The notes beneath the pieces are model-generated. The model made no database searches, was not told where the DNA came from, and was given only the letters and a program-made list of their open reading frames with translations. From contig CAVVEV010000007.1 of NCBI GenBank assembly GCA_963747335.1, forward strand, positions 1-64,000: a DNA stretch of 64,000 nt, in the 5' to 3' direction. Origin of the DNA: Prado023 sp963747335 (GTDB lineage: Bacteria > Actinomycetota > Actinomycetes > S36-B12 > CAIYMF01). Below, piece by piece: positions 8,749 through 17,899 of this stretch. Both the position numbers and the translations under genes were made by a program. Position 1 is the first letter of the stretch; every line of letters starts with the position of its first letter.

Positions 8749-9659
8749 TGTCCGGGCTGCCGATGCGGGTCTGGGCCGAGCTGGGGTGGTTCGGCCTGAG
8801 CGCCGTCGTGGCGCACCACACCGACCCGATCATCGGATCGATCATCCTGACCGACCGCTGCAACCTGCACTGCCAGCACTGCGCGGTCGGCAACATCCGT
8901 AGGATCGACTACCCGTGGCAGCGCGTCTGCGCCGACCTGCATGCCCTGCGCGGACAGGGCGTGCGGGTCCTGTTCCTCTACGGCGGCGAGCCCTTCCTCT
9001 GGCATGACGGGCGGCGCGGGCTGAGCGACGTGGTCCGCGAGGCACGGGCGCTTGGATTCGTGTCGGTGAACGTGGTGACCAACGGGACACGCGGGCTGGA
9101 CCTTCCCGAGGCGGACGTGATCCTGGTGAGCGTCGACGGCACCCGGGCCCACCACGACCAGATCCGCGGCCCGACCTACGACCGGATCATGTCGTCCATC
9201 GACGCGGCACCCGCTGACAACCTGTGCCTCTACATGGCGATCAACCGGATCAACCTCGAGGACATCGAGCACGTCGCGGCGCTGGCTCGCGACCTGGCCC
9301 ATGTCCGGGCCGTCTCCTACAACCTGCACACGCCCTACCCGGGCACTGAGCACCTCACCCTGACGATGGTGCAGCGTCGTGATGCGTGCGACCGGATCGC
9401 CGCGCTGATCCACGGGGGCTATCCGGTGCTCAACCTGGCCCACCCCCTTCCGCGGATCGCCGAGCTCACCGCGCCCACACCCTGCCACCAGTGCGTGATC
9501 GTCGAGGATGGCCAGCAGTGGACGTGCGGGAGGTGCATCGAGGTCCCCGGCCTGTGCCGGCAGTGCGGGTTCCTGTTCGCCGGTGAGCTCTCCCAGCTGT
9601 TCTCGGGGGACCCACGCGTGATCCTCGATGCCGTGCGCACGTATGGGCGGCTGCTGTAG
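8748..9659 (+). CDS. Radical SAM protein with C-terminal cysteine-rich (SPASM-like) region
   Basis: The 303-residue enzyme has the radical SAM cluster motif Cys38-x3-Cys42-x2-Cys45, followed by the GGEP-type SAM motif (LFLYGGEPFLW) and the VVTNGT strand. The C-terminus has six cysteines in CxxC pairs (246/249, 260/263, 270/273), which could hold an auxiliary iron-sulfur cluster as in SPASM/twitch enzymes. Such proteins modify peptides, tetrapyrroles or lipids; nothing here fixes the substrate. No short precursor peptide is obvious next to it. It is coupled to the SHOCT membrane protein upstream and convergent with the HemN-like gene downstream (33 bases apart). Confidence 0.75.
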   Translation: MSGLPMRVWAELGWFGLSAVVAHHTDPIIGSIILTDRCNLHCQHCAVGNIRRIDYPWQRVCADLHALRGQGVRVLFLYGGEPFLWHDGRRGLSDVVREARALGFVSVNVVTNGTRGLDLPEADVILVSVDGTRAHHDQIRGPTYDRIMSSIDAAPADNLCLYMAINRINLEDIEHVAALARDLAHVRAVSYNLHTPYPGTEHLTLTMVQRRDACDRIAALIHGGYPVLNLAHPLPRIAELTAPTPCHQCVIVEDGQQWTCGRCIEVPGLCRQCGFLFAGELSQLFSGDPRVILDAVRTYGRLL

Positions 9660-9692
9660 CGGACCGGTTCCGGCTCGGTCGGGCGCGCGACC

Positions 9693-10985
9693 TCAGGCCA
9701 CGGGGCGCTCGAACACCCGGCTGGCAGCCACCCATGCGGCACTGCCGCGTCGCCTGTCGGGTGCTGCCCAGGCGGCCGAGGCGCCCTCCCGCGCGTGCTC
9801 CTCGAGCATCTGGCCCCACAGCGGCTCGATCAGGCGGTACGTCACGGCGCGCTCGAGGTCGTGGTAGCGGTCGAACCCACTCGGCGTCAGCGCGTACCCG
9901 GCCGTCCTCCCGGTGCCGACCCGGCGCACCAGCCCTGCGACGACGAGGGGGGCCAGCGCAGCATCAAGTCCGCGGGTGCCCAGGGGGCGGTCCCCCCCGA
10001 GTTCAGTGGGGGAGATCCGCCCGGCATAGGCCTGCCAGAACGCGTCGTATGCGGTACCGGCGAGAGTGCCGAGGTGCAACCAGCGAGCGACCGGGAGGTG
10101 CCCTCCGGCGATGGCGTCGACGTAGACCTGGACGCCGAAGTGGTTGACCAGGTAGTCCTTGCCGAGGAACGACGATGCGCCCGCGCCCATGCCCAGGAAG
10201 CGCCGGCGGGTGATCGACGTGTAGGTGGGCGAGTCGAGCCGGTTGAAGGTCCAGACCGAGCGGCGCTCGTATCCGTGCTCGGCGGCGATCCGGGTGGCGT
10301 CGGCCAGCACCTCGTGCTCGCGCCGACGGTCGTGCTGGGCCCGCCCGAAGGGCGTGTACCCGAACCTCATGAGCGGATAGGTGGAGACCTGGTCGACGCG
10401 CAGCGAGAAGCAGTCGGTGAGGTCGCGCAGGAAGGCCCCCGCGAGCTGGTCGTCGAGCTCGACGTCGACGATGAGGTCCACGTCGACCAGATCGAACCGG
10501 CCCACGGCCGCGACGACGGCCGCACGCGCCGTGCGTGCATCGTGGGGCCGCCGCAGGCGATGCAGGACCTCGTCGTCGAAGGACTGCGCCCCGATGCTGA
10601 CCGCGTTGAAGCCCATGGCGCGCAGTGCCTCCAGGCGCGGCGCAGTGGCGTGGGTGGGAAGCACCTCGATGGCCCGCTCCCCGGAGACGGGGATCCTGGA
10701 CACCAGGTCCGCGAGCTGGTCGGGGAAGAGCGTCGGCGTGCCACCCCCGACATACAGCGAGGTGAAGCCCCGGGATCCCGTGGCGCCCGCGTCCACGTAC
10801 TCCTGCACCTCCTGGCCCAGGGCGGCGAAGTACGCCGTGGGCTGCCCTGACCGTGGCACCACCTTGTTGTACGGGCAGAAGGGGCAGATCCGGGTGCAGA
10901 ACGGAACATGCACGTACGCCCCGACGTCCCCGTCGAGCATTCCGACGACATCCCCGGCCGTGAGAACCCGAGGGGCCCTGCCCAT
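9693..10985 (-). CDS. HemN/HemW-like radical SAM protein
   Basis: The 430-residue protein has YVHVPFC at residues 24-30 and a cluster motif Cys30-x3-Cys34-x2-Cys37, then YVGGGTPTLF, VSIGAQSFDDEVL and a HemN-type C-terminal domain with LGMGAGASSFLG. This places it in the coproporphyrinogen III oxidase-like group (HemN, HemW, HutW). After the third cysteine comes Pro-Tyr-Asn-Lys, so the extra cysteine of true HemN (CxxxCxxCxC) is absent. A heme-chaperone or heme-breakdown role fits better than coproporphyrinogen oxidation, but this is inference. It lies 52 bases downstream of gabT on the same strand and may share its transcript. Confidence 0.75.
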   Translation of the reverse strand: MGRAPRVLTAGDVVGMLDGDVGAYVHVPFCTRICPFCPYNKVVPRSGQPTAYFAALGQEVQEYVDAGATGSRGFTSLYVGGGTPTLFPDQLADLVSRIPVSGERAIEVLPTHATAPRLEALRAMGFNAVSIGAQSFDDEVLHRLRRPHDARTARAAVVAAVGRFDLVDVDLIVDVELDDQLAGAFLRDLTDCFSLRVDQVSTYPLMRFGYTPFGRAQHDRRREHEVLADATRIAAEHGYERRSVWTFNRLDSPTYTSITRRRFLGMGAGASSFLGKDYLVNHFGVQVYVDAIAGGHLPVARWLHLGTLAGTAYDAFWQAYAGRISPTELGGDRPLGTRGLDAALAPLVVAGLVRRVGTGRTAGYALTPSGFDRYHDLERAVTYRLIEPLWGQMLEEHAREGASAAWAAPDRRRGSAAWVAASRVFERPVA

Positions 10986-11037
10986 GTCTCCATGCTGTCA
11001 CCGGCGGGGTCGGTGTCGTCGGGCCGGACGTCCCGAG

Positions 11038-12390
11038 TCAGCCCACGGAGTCGAAGGCCTGCTCGATGACCGTCAGCGCCTCGTCGAGCAGGTGCTCGGG
11101 CATGGTCAGCGGCGGGAGGAACCGCAGCACGTTGCCATAGGTCCCGGCCGTCAGCACCACCACGCCCGCGGCGTGGCAGGCCCTCGCGACCGCGGAGGTC
11201 GTTGCCGGGTCGGCCTCGGTGGTGCCCGGGACCACGATCTCCACGGCGATCATGGCGCCACGGCCGCGGACGTCACCGATGCGCCCTGTCCGCTCCGCCA
11301 GCGCCTCGAGGCGGGGACGCATGCGCTGCTCGATGCGGCGCGCGGCCGCATTCAGGTCGCCCTCGCGCATCTCCGCGATCGAGCCCAGCGCGGCTGCGCA
11401 TGCCACCGGGTTGCCGCCGTAGGTGCCCCCGAGCCCGCCGACGTGCACCGCGTCCATGATCTCGGCGCGGCCGGTCACGGCGGCCAGGGGCAACCCGCCC
11501 GCGATGCCCTTCGCGGTCGTGATCAGGTCGGGCACCACCGCCTCGTGGTCGCAGGCGAACCAGTCGCCGGTGCGGCAGAAGCCGGTCTGGATCTCGTCGG
11601 CGATGAAGACGATGCCGTTGGCGCGGGCGAACTCGACCAGCTCGGGCAGGAATCCCTCGGCGGGGACGATGAAGCCCCCCTCACCGGCGACCGGCTCGAT
11701 GATGATGGCCGCCACATTGTCCGTACCGATCTCCTTGTCGATCCGGCTGATGGCCCTGGCCGCGGCCTCGGCCCCGGTGAGGCCGTCGCGGAAGGGATAG
11801 CTCAGCGGGACCCGGTAGATCTCGGGGGCGAACGGCCCGAACGAGTGCTTGTAGGGCATGTTCTTGGCGGTCATCCCCATCGTGAGGTTCGTGCGTCCGT
11901 GGTACCCGTGCTCGAACACGACGATCGCCTGGCGGTGCGTGTGGGCGCGGGCGATCTTGACTGCGTTCTCCACCGCCTCTGCTCCGGAGTTGAACAGCGC
12001 CGAGCGCTTCACGTGGTCGCCCGGGGTCAGCTCGTTGAGCGCCTCGCAGACCGCGACATAGGACTCGTACGGCGTGACCATGAAGCAGGTGTGGGTGAAC
12101 TCCGCGACCTGCCGCTGGACGTTCTCGACGACCTTGGGGGCGGAGTTGCCCACCGTCGTGACGGCGATGCCCGAGCCCATGTCGATCAGGGAGTTGCCGT
12201 CCACATCGACCAGGACGCCTCCACCGGCTGCCACGATGAACACGGGCAGCGTGCCGCCGACCCCTGCCGAGACAGCCTGCGTGCGACGGGCCTGCAGCTC
12301 GATGCTGCGCGGCCCGGGAAGTGCCGTGACGAGTCGGCGCTCCTGGGGCAGGGTAGGCCCGCCGGTGGTCGTGGCGCCGTCGATGCTCAT
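11038..12390 (-). CDS. gabT: 4-aminobutyrate aminotransferase
   Basis: A class III PLP aminotransferase of 450 residues. It transfers the amino group of GABA (or related omega-amino acids such as 5-aminovalerate) to 2-oxoglutarate, giving succinate semialdehyde. The sequence shows FIVAAGGGVLVDVDGNSLID near the start, NSGAEAVENAVKIAR, YHGRTNLTMGMT, FIADEIQTGFCRTG with the PLP-binding Asp, and LITTAKGIAGGLPL with the Schiff-base lysine. The ATG at 12390 has an AGGGAG ribosome site upstream. No succinate-semialdehyde dehydrogenase is adjacent. The HemN-like gene follows closely. Confidence 0.85.
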   Translation of the reverse strand: MSIDGATTTGGPTLPQERRLVTALPGPRSIELQARRTQAVSAGVGGTLPVFIVAAGGGVLVDVDGNSLIDMGSGIAVTTVGNSAPKVVENVQRQVAEFTHTCFMVTPYESYVAVCEALNELTPGDHVKRSALFNSGAEAVENAVKIARAHTHRQAIVVFEHGYHGRTNLTMGMTAKNMPYKHSFGPFAPEIYRVPLSYPFRDGLTGAEAAARAISRIDKEIGTDNVAAIIIEPVAGEGGFIVPAEGFLPELVEFARANGIVFIADEIQTGFCRTGDWFACDHEAVVPDLITTAKGIAGGLPLAAVTGRAEIMDAVHVGGLGGTYGGNPVACAAALGSIAEMREGDLNAAARRIEQRMRPRLEALAERTGRIGDVRGRGAMIAVEIVVPGTTEADPATTSAVARACHAAGVVVLTAGTYGNVLRFLPPLTMPEHLLDEALTVIEQAFDSVG

Positions 12391-12607
12391 GTGCGTCTCC
12401 CTGATGGGGCGAGGGGCGAGGGTCCGGGTTCAGGGTACGCGGTCGCGGCAGCCGACGCGATCCGGACCTGGTGCGGGATCGAGGGCTCAGCATGCCCAAG
12501 TCCACGGAATCCGAAGCGGGTTACCGGATTGCAGGGCGCAATTCGTTGTCCATTCCCGGGCGAATCCCGAGCGGCCCCCTGGCGCCCCGACCGGGGGCCG
12601 CTCGCGA

Positions 12608-15600
12608 TCACAGGGGGGTGTTGCCCACCGTCCCGACCAGCTGATCGCGGAACTGCGCGCTGGACAGGCGTTCGGCCTCGGCATGGGCAGCAGCGACCCG
12701 GCCCGGCATGTCCAGCCGGGCCGACGGCGCCTCGTTCCCCGGGGTGGACACGAACTTCTCGATCGCGGCGAGCCCCGCCGTGGCTCGTCCGCTGGCCGCC
12801 GCCTGCTTGGCGTCCAACCGGGCCGCGTACCAGTCGGCGGCCAGCACCGACTCCCGTGTGAACAGCGAGCGGAACTCCGGCGAGTCGAGGTTCCAGCCCT
12901 CGGAGGTGATCCCGTGGGCCATGATCTCCAGGAGCGCGCGAAGCGGCGGGACGGCCAGGGAGACGGTGCCGTCCTCGAAGTAGGCGCGCGCCACCCGCTC
13001 GTGCGTGGTCACGATCGTGGCCACCGACTGGGCGAACACCCCGATGTCCTGCAGCTCGGGTCGCAGCATCTGCGGGGTGAGGACCATGTGCGGGTGCAGG
13101 AAGATGCGGCCGAAGTACTTCGCGGCGAACGTGTCCGTGATCCGGTAGCCCAGCCTGCTGGCCGCAACCACCGCGCCGTCGTGCTCGAAGTCGGCAAGCC
13201 TCTCCAACGCGCCTTCGGCGATGAGGTTGCGCGCGTCGCGCTCGTCCGGGCTCATCCGCGAGAACGTCTCCGGGATGAGCAGCGAGATGTCATGGTCGAC
13301 CTTCACGTGCGGCCCGACGTGGCCGGCGGCCGACAGCCATCCGTCGTAGCCGGTCAGGGCGTAGGCCAACAGGGAGGCGTTCAGGTCGATCACGGCCGGC
13401 ATCGCGTTGAACGGGCCCTTGGTCAGCGCCCCCTCGGATCCGGCCCCCGTCGTCGAGGGCGACTTGCCCGTCATGGAGGAGATGAACTCCATGAAGAGCT
13501 CGGGAAGCTCCATGTAGTGCAGCGGATTGAAGGAGCACAGCGGCGGCACCGGACCGTCGGGCGGATTGTTGCGCCGGCCGGCAGCGACCACGTGCACGGG
13601 GATCATCAGGGGCTCGTCCGAGCCCAGCCGTCGGACCAGGCGCGAGGACAGCTCGGCGACTGCGGTGGCCACAGGGTTCGCGTGGTCGGGTCGCGGCTGG
13701 AGGTAGCGGGGGTTCTTCGAGGGCTTGCCGTCCACGAGCCGCGGGTTGGCCGAGCACACGAAGAACTCGGGTCCCTCTCCCTCGGGGGAATCGGCGAAGC
13801 GGCTGATCATCTCGGCCATGGGCTCGCTGAAGGCGCTGAAGGCCACGGCATCGTCGCGCATGGCCAGGGCATCGGCACGGGTCAGCGGCTGGAAGTTCGA
13901 GATGAACGTGCCAGGGGCGGAGAGGTCGCGCTCGGCCTGCTTGTCGTAGCCGCGGTGGATGGCGTCGTCGGGGCGTTGGAACAGCAGCTCCTCGCAGTTC
14001 TCCACGAGCTTGTACGAGCGGTTCGGGTCCAGGGCGAGCTGGGAGCCCGGAACCACTGTCGAGGCAGTGATGTCGTCCTGGGTCTGGACCTTGGCTGCGG
14101 GGGAGAAGTCATGACGCAGGCCGAAGAGGCGCCACGAGCCATCGGTGTTGAAGCCGACGCGCAGCATGTTGACGGTGACCTTGGTCCCGTCCAGGCGCAG
14201 GGAGTTGCCCTGCCGCCCGTTGATGATCACGACGCTGAAGTGGCTGCGCCAGTCCTCGCCCCACTCCGGGCGGTAGGACCGCTTGATCACGTAGACCAGC
14301 TCCTTGACGTGCACCGGGATGCGATCCAGCCACGCGTTGTGCTCGGGGGAGAACTCGGCCTGGGACGGTGTGAGCAGCTTGATCACCGAACCGATGGACC
14401 GGTCCTCGGACAGGATGCGGCGGTGATCCTGGCCGTTGCGGGCCGGGTCGCGGAACCGCTGTGCGTAGTCCCGGTCGAGGATGGCGGCGACCCGGTCCAT
14501 GTCGTCGTCGAAGTCCGAGACGTAGGCCGATCCGTAGATGAAGGCGTCGGTGATCGCCTTGGAGATCTCCGACTTCCCCCCGCCGGAGACGGTCGCGGGC
14601 TTGTGGCACGAGGTGGCGTCCGGGACGGTCCCCGTGAGGCACCAGGCCGTCGGGTCGTAGGGCTGCTGGTGCATCTGCACGCGGTAGCCGTTGGGGCTGA
14701 GGTAGTACCTGTCGGCACGCAGCGGGATCGAGCTGCGCTGGCCGTCGGGACCTGACCACGACACGGTCATGTCGCGCAACGAGTACCGCGCCCCACCGGG
14801 GACGAGCACGATGCGCGGCTGCACGAGGTCCAGGGCGTGGCCCTCGGGTTGGGCTGCGAACCTCTCGGGGTCACGCTCGAGCACCTCGGCCACCGTGTAG
14901 GCGTCACCGCAGCGGTTCTCGGTGTACTCCTGGCCGAGGTTGTAGCTGGGGAACACCAGGGCCCCGCCGGCGTGCTCCTCCTCGGCGTTGCCGAAGAGGT
15001 TAGCCGAGTAGGAGATCTGGGTCTTGACCTCCTTCTTGCAGTAGCCGAAGTAGTTGTCGGCGATCACGGTCACGATCACGCCGCGTGCGTCCCTGGCGCA
15101 GATCTTGAACGCCTGTCCGTTGTTGTACCGCTCGTCCTCGGCCTCCCAGCACACCCCGTCGCGCTTCTGGCGATCCGTGGCGTCGTCCACGTGCGGCAGG
15201 CCCAGCTCCTTCTTGGTCATGCGGGTCAGGTGCGGGGCGAGGATGACGCAACCGGTGTGCCCTGTCCACGTCTCCGGCGCCAGGGACGCGTCGTACTCCG
15301 GCAGGTACGGGTCCCCGCCGTTGCCGAAGATCCCCTCCACGAAGTCGAGGTTCGCGACCAGGCCGCCGGGCACGATGAAGCGGGTCTCCATCCGCTTCTC
15401 GCGCACCGAGCCCGGCACCTCGGGCGCCACCAGCGGACGCAGCTGCAACGACACGAAGCACGCAGCGGGCGTCGGCTGGTTGGCCGCGTACGGCAGGACC
15501 ATGTCGACCTCGGGCGGATCGAAGGCATGCGCCAGCAGCCGTGCGAAGGCCAGCTTCGGTACTGCGATCTTGTCGTCGGGGATGGGCAGGCCGCCCTCGG

Positions 15601-15994
15601 CGATGTGGAACACCCCGGCCGTGGTCCGCCGGTCGTTGGCCGGGTTGTGCAGGACACCGTTGACCAGCCGGTAGCTGGTGAGCAGCGGCGAGGCGAAGCT
15701 GTCGCCGTCGAAGGGCAGGGACAGCGCGCGGGCCAGCCCGGGCTCGTCGAGGACGAACGTCCGCCGGGGGAGGGCGGGCACCTCGCCGGTCTCGTCGAGG
15801 TAGTCGTCGAGGAAGGCCTGGATCCGCCCGTCCGCGGCGCAGAGCCGATCAGCCAGTCGCCGGCTCAGCTCGCGCTGGCGGGCCAGGATCGGCTGGGCGA
15901 GCCGAGCCGCCTCGGAATCCCCGGCACCGGCAGGCAGCGGGAGCCCGAGCAGGGCGAGTCGGAGGTTGATGGCGTCGTTCTGGTTCGGGGTCAC
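12608..15994 (-). CDS. PPi-type phosphoenolpyruvate carboxykinase-like protein (1128 aa)
   Basis: At 1128 residues this is far longer than GTP- or ATP-dependent PEPCK and matches the size and style of the pyrophosphate-dependent enzyme known from Propionibacterium freudenreichii and Entamoeba. That enzyme interconverts oxaloacetate + PPi and PEP + Pi + CO2. The segment TVSGGGKSEISKAI, with GGGK at 471-474, looks like the PEPCK P-loop; RMETRFIVPGGLVANLDF and YRPEWGEDWRSHFSVVIINGRQGNS are other strongly conserved-looking blocks. The start is GTG 15994, with AGGAG upstream. It faces a cyclic-nucleotide-binding gene across a 200-base shared upstream region. The assignment rests on length and remembered motifs, not on an alignment. 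Confidence 0.72.
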   Translation of the reverse strand: MTPNQNDAINLRLALLGLPLPAGAGDSEAARLAQPILARQRELSRRLADRLCAADGRIQAFLDDYLDETGEVPALPRRTFVLDEPGLARALSLPFDGDSFASPLLTSYRLVNGVLHNPANDRRTTAGVFHIAEGGLPIPDDKIAVPKLAFARLLAHAFDPPEVDMVLPYAANQPTPAACFVSLQLRPLVAPEVPGSVREKRMETRFIVPGGLVANLDFVEGIFGNGGDPYLPEYDASLAPETWTGHTGCVILAPHLTRMTKKELGLPHVDDATDRQKRDGVCWEAEDERYNNGQAFKICARDARGVIVTVIADNYFGYCKKEVKTQISYSANLFGNAEEEHAGGALVFPSYNLGQEYTENRCGDAYTVAEVLERDPERFAAQPEGHALDLVQPRIVLVPGGARYSLRDMTVSWSGPDGQRSSIPLRADRYYLSPNGYRVQMHQQPYDPTAWCLTGTVPDATSCHKPATVSGGGKSEISKAITDAFIYGSAYVSDFDDDMDRVAAILDRDYAQRFRDPARNGQDHRRILSEDRSIGSVIKLLTPSQAEFSPEHNAWLDRIPVHVKELVYVIKRSYRPEWGEDWRSHFSVVIINGRQGNSLRLDGTKVTVNMLRVGFNTDGSWRLFGLRHDFSPAAKVQTQDDITASTVVPGSQLALDPNRSYKLVENCEELLFQRPDDAIHRGYDKQAERDLSAPGTFISNFQPLTRADALAMRDDAVAFSAFSEPMAEMISRFADSPEGEGPEFFVCSANPRLVDGKPSKNPRYLQPRPDHANPVATAVAELSSRLVRRLGSDEPLMIPVHVVAAGRRNNPPDGPVPPLCSFNPLHYMELPELFMEFISSMTGKSPSTTGAGSEGALTKGPFNAMPAVIDLNASLLAYALTGYDGWLSAAGHVGPHVKVDHDISLLIPETFSRMSPDERDARNLIAEGALERLADFEHDGAVVAASRLGYRITDTFAAKYFGRIFLHPHMVLTPQMLRPELQDIGVFAQSVATIVTTHERVARAYFEDGTVSLAVPPLRALLEIMAHGITSEGWNLDSPEFRSLFTRESVLAADWYAARLDAKQAAASGRATAGLAAIEKFVSTPGNEAPSARLDMPGRVAAAHAEAERLSSAQFRDQLVGTVGNTPL

Positions 15995-16195
15995 ACCCGA
16001 TTCTCCTGCCTTCAGCGCTCACGTCGCCACTCGCATCCACGCCTGTGCGCGAACGGGAGATGAACGCCGGCTGTCGGTGCGACAGCGGCCCGGCCGGGAT
16101 GCTGTGCGCGGCGTCCAGGACGCTGGGGACCAGGACGGGCTGCTACTCTCCGAGTCCCTGAGCCGCGGTGGCTGCGTGGGGACCAGGAGGTTGTC

Positions 16196-16618
16196 GTGAA
16201 CGTGCGCGAGGCACTGACCCAGGTGGACCTGTTCCGGGCGCTCCCTACGTCCGTTCTCGACGAGCTGATCCAGGGCGGTACGACCCTGAAGCTCCGTCCG
16301 GGCAGCACGGTGGTCACGCAGGGGAGCCCCGAGGGTGGCTTCCAGCTGGTGCGCAAGGGGTCGGCCGTCGTCTCGGTGAACGAGGTCGAGCGGGGGACCC
16401 TCACCGCCGGCCAGTACTTCGGGGAGATGTCGCTGATCGACTCGGCCCCACGCTCAGCCACCGTCGTCGCGGGACCGGAGGGCCTTGAGACCTTCGCCAT
16501 CTCGCCGCTGACCTTCTCCGGGCTGATGGACAAGAACCCCCAGGTGGCCCGCGCGCTGCTGCCCGTCCTGACCGCCAGGATCCGCACCGTGGAGGCGGCG
16601 CAGCGTTCCGACCAGTAG
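16196..16618 (+). CDS. Stand-alone cyclic-nucleotide-binding domain protein
   Basis: The 140-residue protein is essentially one cNMP-binding domain: FRALPTSVLDELIQGG, then a beta roll, and the phosphate-binding cassette GEMSLIDSAPRSATV with Glu77 and Arg86 that normally contact the ribose and cyclic phosphate. No helix-turn-helix or enzyme domain follows, so it is a cAMP sensor that must act through a partner. The GTG start at 16196 has an AGGAGG ribosome site. It diverges from the PPi-PEPCK-like gene, making a link between cAMP and carbon flux possible. The dxr gene follows on the same strand after 96 bases. Confidence 0.8.
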   Translation: MNVREALTQVDLFRALPTSVLDELIQGGTTLKLRPGSTVVTQGSPEGGFQLVRKGSAVVSVNEVERGTLTAGQYFGEMSLIDSAPRSATVVAGPEGLETFAISPLTFSGLMDKNPQVARALLPVLTARIRTVEAAQRSDQ

Positions 16619-16714
16619 GAGGCTGGGGAAACAGCACGCCCCCGCTGCTCGCCTCGTACCCGTTCCTGACATGACGTGGGTGCCGCAGACCGCAGGATCG
16701 GCGACAATGACGCC

Positions 16715-17899
16715 ATGACCGCGCGCAGGGACGTGATCCTCCTGGGGAGCACCGGCTCGATCGGCACCCAGGCGCTCGATGTCATCGTGCGCAACCCGGA
16801 CCGCTTCCGCGTGGTCGGCCTGGCAGCCGGTGGCGGGAACGTCTGCCTGTTGGCCGAGCAGGTCGCGGCATTCGAGGTACCGGTGGTGGCCGTCGCCGAC
16901 CCAGCGGCGGCTCCCGCCCTGGAGGCGGCCCTCGCAGCAGCCGTCCCGCCGGGCAGGCGCCCCGAGGTCCTGTCCGGCCCAGGTGCAGCCACCGAGATCT
17001 CCGGTCGCCCCTGCGACGTCGTCCTCAACGGGATGACCGGCGCAGTCGGCCTCGAGCCCACCCTCGCCGCCCTTCGGGCCGGGCGCAGCCTGGCCCTGGC
17101 CAACAAGGAGTCGCTCATCATCGGCGGCCCGTTGGTGACCGCCGCCGCAGCCCCGGGGCAGATCGTGCCCGTCGACTCCGAGCACTCCGCCCTGGCGCAG
17201 TGCCTCGTCGGAGGGCGAGCCGACGAGGTCCGGCGGCTCGTGCTCACGGCCAGTGGGGGACCCTTCCGCGGCCGCACCCGGGCCGAGCTGGCCGACGTCA
17301 CTCCCGCGCAGGCGATGGCCCACCCGACCTGGGCGATGGGCCCGGTCATCACGATCAACTCCGCGACCCTGGTGAACAAGGGCCTCGAGGTCATCGAGGC
17401 GCACCTGCTGTTCGACATCCCGATGGACCGCATCACCGTGATGGTGCACCCGCAGTCAGTGATCCACTCGATGGTCGAGTTCGTGGACGGATCCACGTTG
17501 GCCCAGGCAAGCCCGCCGGACATGCGCCTGCCGATCGCCCTCGGGCTCACCTGGCCCGAGCGCGTGCCGGACGCGTCACCGGCGTGCGACTGGGCGCAGT
17601 CGCACTCCTGGACCTTCGACCCCCTCGACGACGACGCCTTCCCCGCGGTGCGCCTCGCGCGTGCCGCCGGGGCCACCGGGGGGACGGCGCCTGCGGTGTT
17701 CAACGCGGCCAACGAGGTGGCGGTGGACGCGTTCCGTGCCGGCGACCTGGGCTTCACCGGGATCGTCGACACGATCGAGGCTGTCCTGGCCGCGCACACC
17801 CCGGTGGTCGGGGACGACTTCACGCTGGCAGCCGTCAGCGCCGCAGACGGCTGGGCCCGATCCGAGGCCCGGACGCGGATCGCGACGGGGGTGCACTGA
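16715..17899 (+). CDS. dxr: 1-deoxy-D-xylulose 5-phosphate reductoisomerase
   Basis: Second enzyme of the non-mevalonate (MEP) isoprenoid pathway: it rearranges and reduces DXP to MEP with NADPH. The 394-residue protein has the NADPH loop GSTGSIG at 11-17, LALANKESLIIGG, PVDSEHSALAQCL with metal ligands, and AMAHPTWAMGPVITINSATLVNKG near the active site. ATG 16715 is preferred over the in-frame codon at 16676 because the nucleotide-binding strand normally begins within ten residues of the start. Its stop overlaps the next start (TGATG at 17897), so it is translationally coupled to the site-2 protease, an order also found in mycobacteria. Confidence 0.95.
   Translation: MTARRDVILLGSTGSIGTQALDVIVRNPDRFRVVGLAAGGGNVCLLAEQVAAFEVPVVAVADPAAAPALEAALAAAVPPGRRPEVLSGPGAATEISGRPCDVVLNGMTGAVGLEPTLAALRAGRSLALANKESLIIGGPLVTAAAAPGQIVPVDSEHSALAQCLVGGRADEVRRLVLTASGGPFRGRTRAELADVTPAQAMAHPTWAMGPVITINSATLVNKGLEVIEAHLLFDIPMDRITVMVHPQSVIHSMVEFVDGSTLAQASPPDMRLPIALGLTWPERVPDASPACDWAQSHSWTFDPLDDDAFPAVRLARAAGATGGTAPAVFNAANEVAVDAFRAGDLGFTGIVDTIEAVLAAHTPVVGDDFTLAAVSAADGWARSEARTRIATGVH

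Noticed and set aside
8748..10985. A peptide-modifying (RiPP or mycofactocin-like) cluster around the two radical SAM genes
   Set aside because: No short precursor gene with a cysteine- or tyrosine-rich core, no recognition-element protein and no transporter lie nearby. The two genes are convergent, so not an operon.
10381..14755. Very long plus-strand open frames (over 800 codons) across 10.4-14.8 kb
   Set aside because: They are antisense shadows of the HemN-like, gabT and PPi-PEPCK genes. High GC leaves stop codons rare, the products are low-complexity and match no family, whereas the minus-strand frames carry clear motifs.
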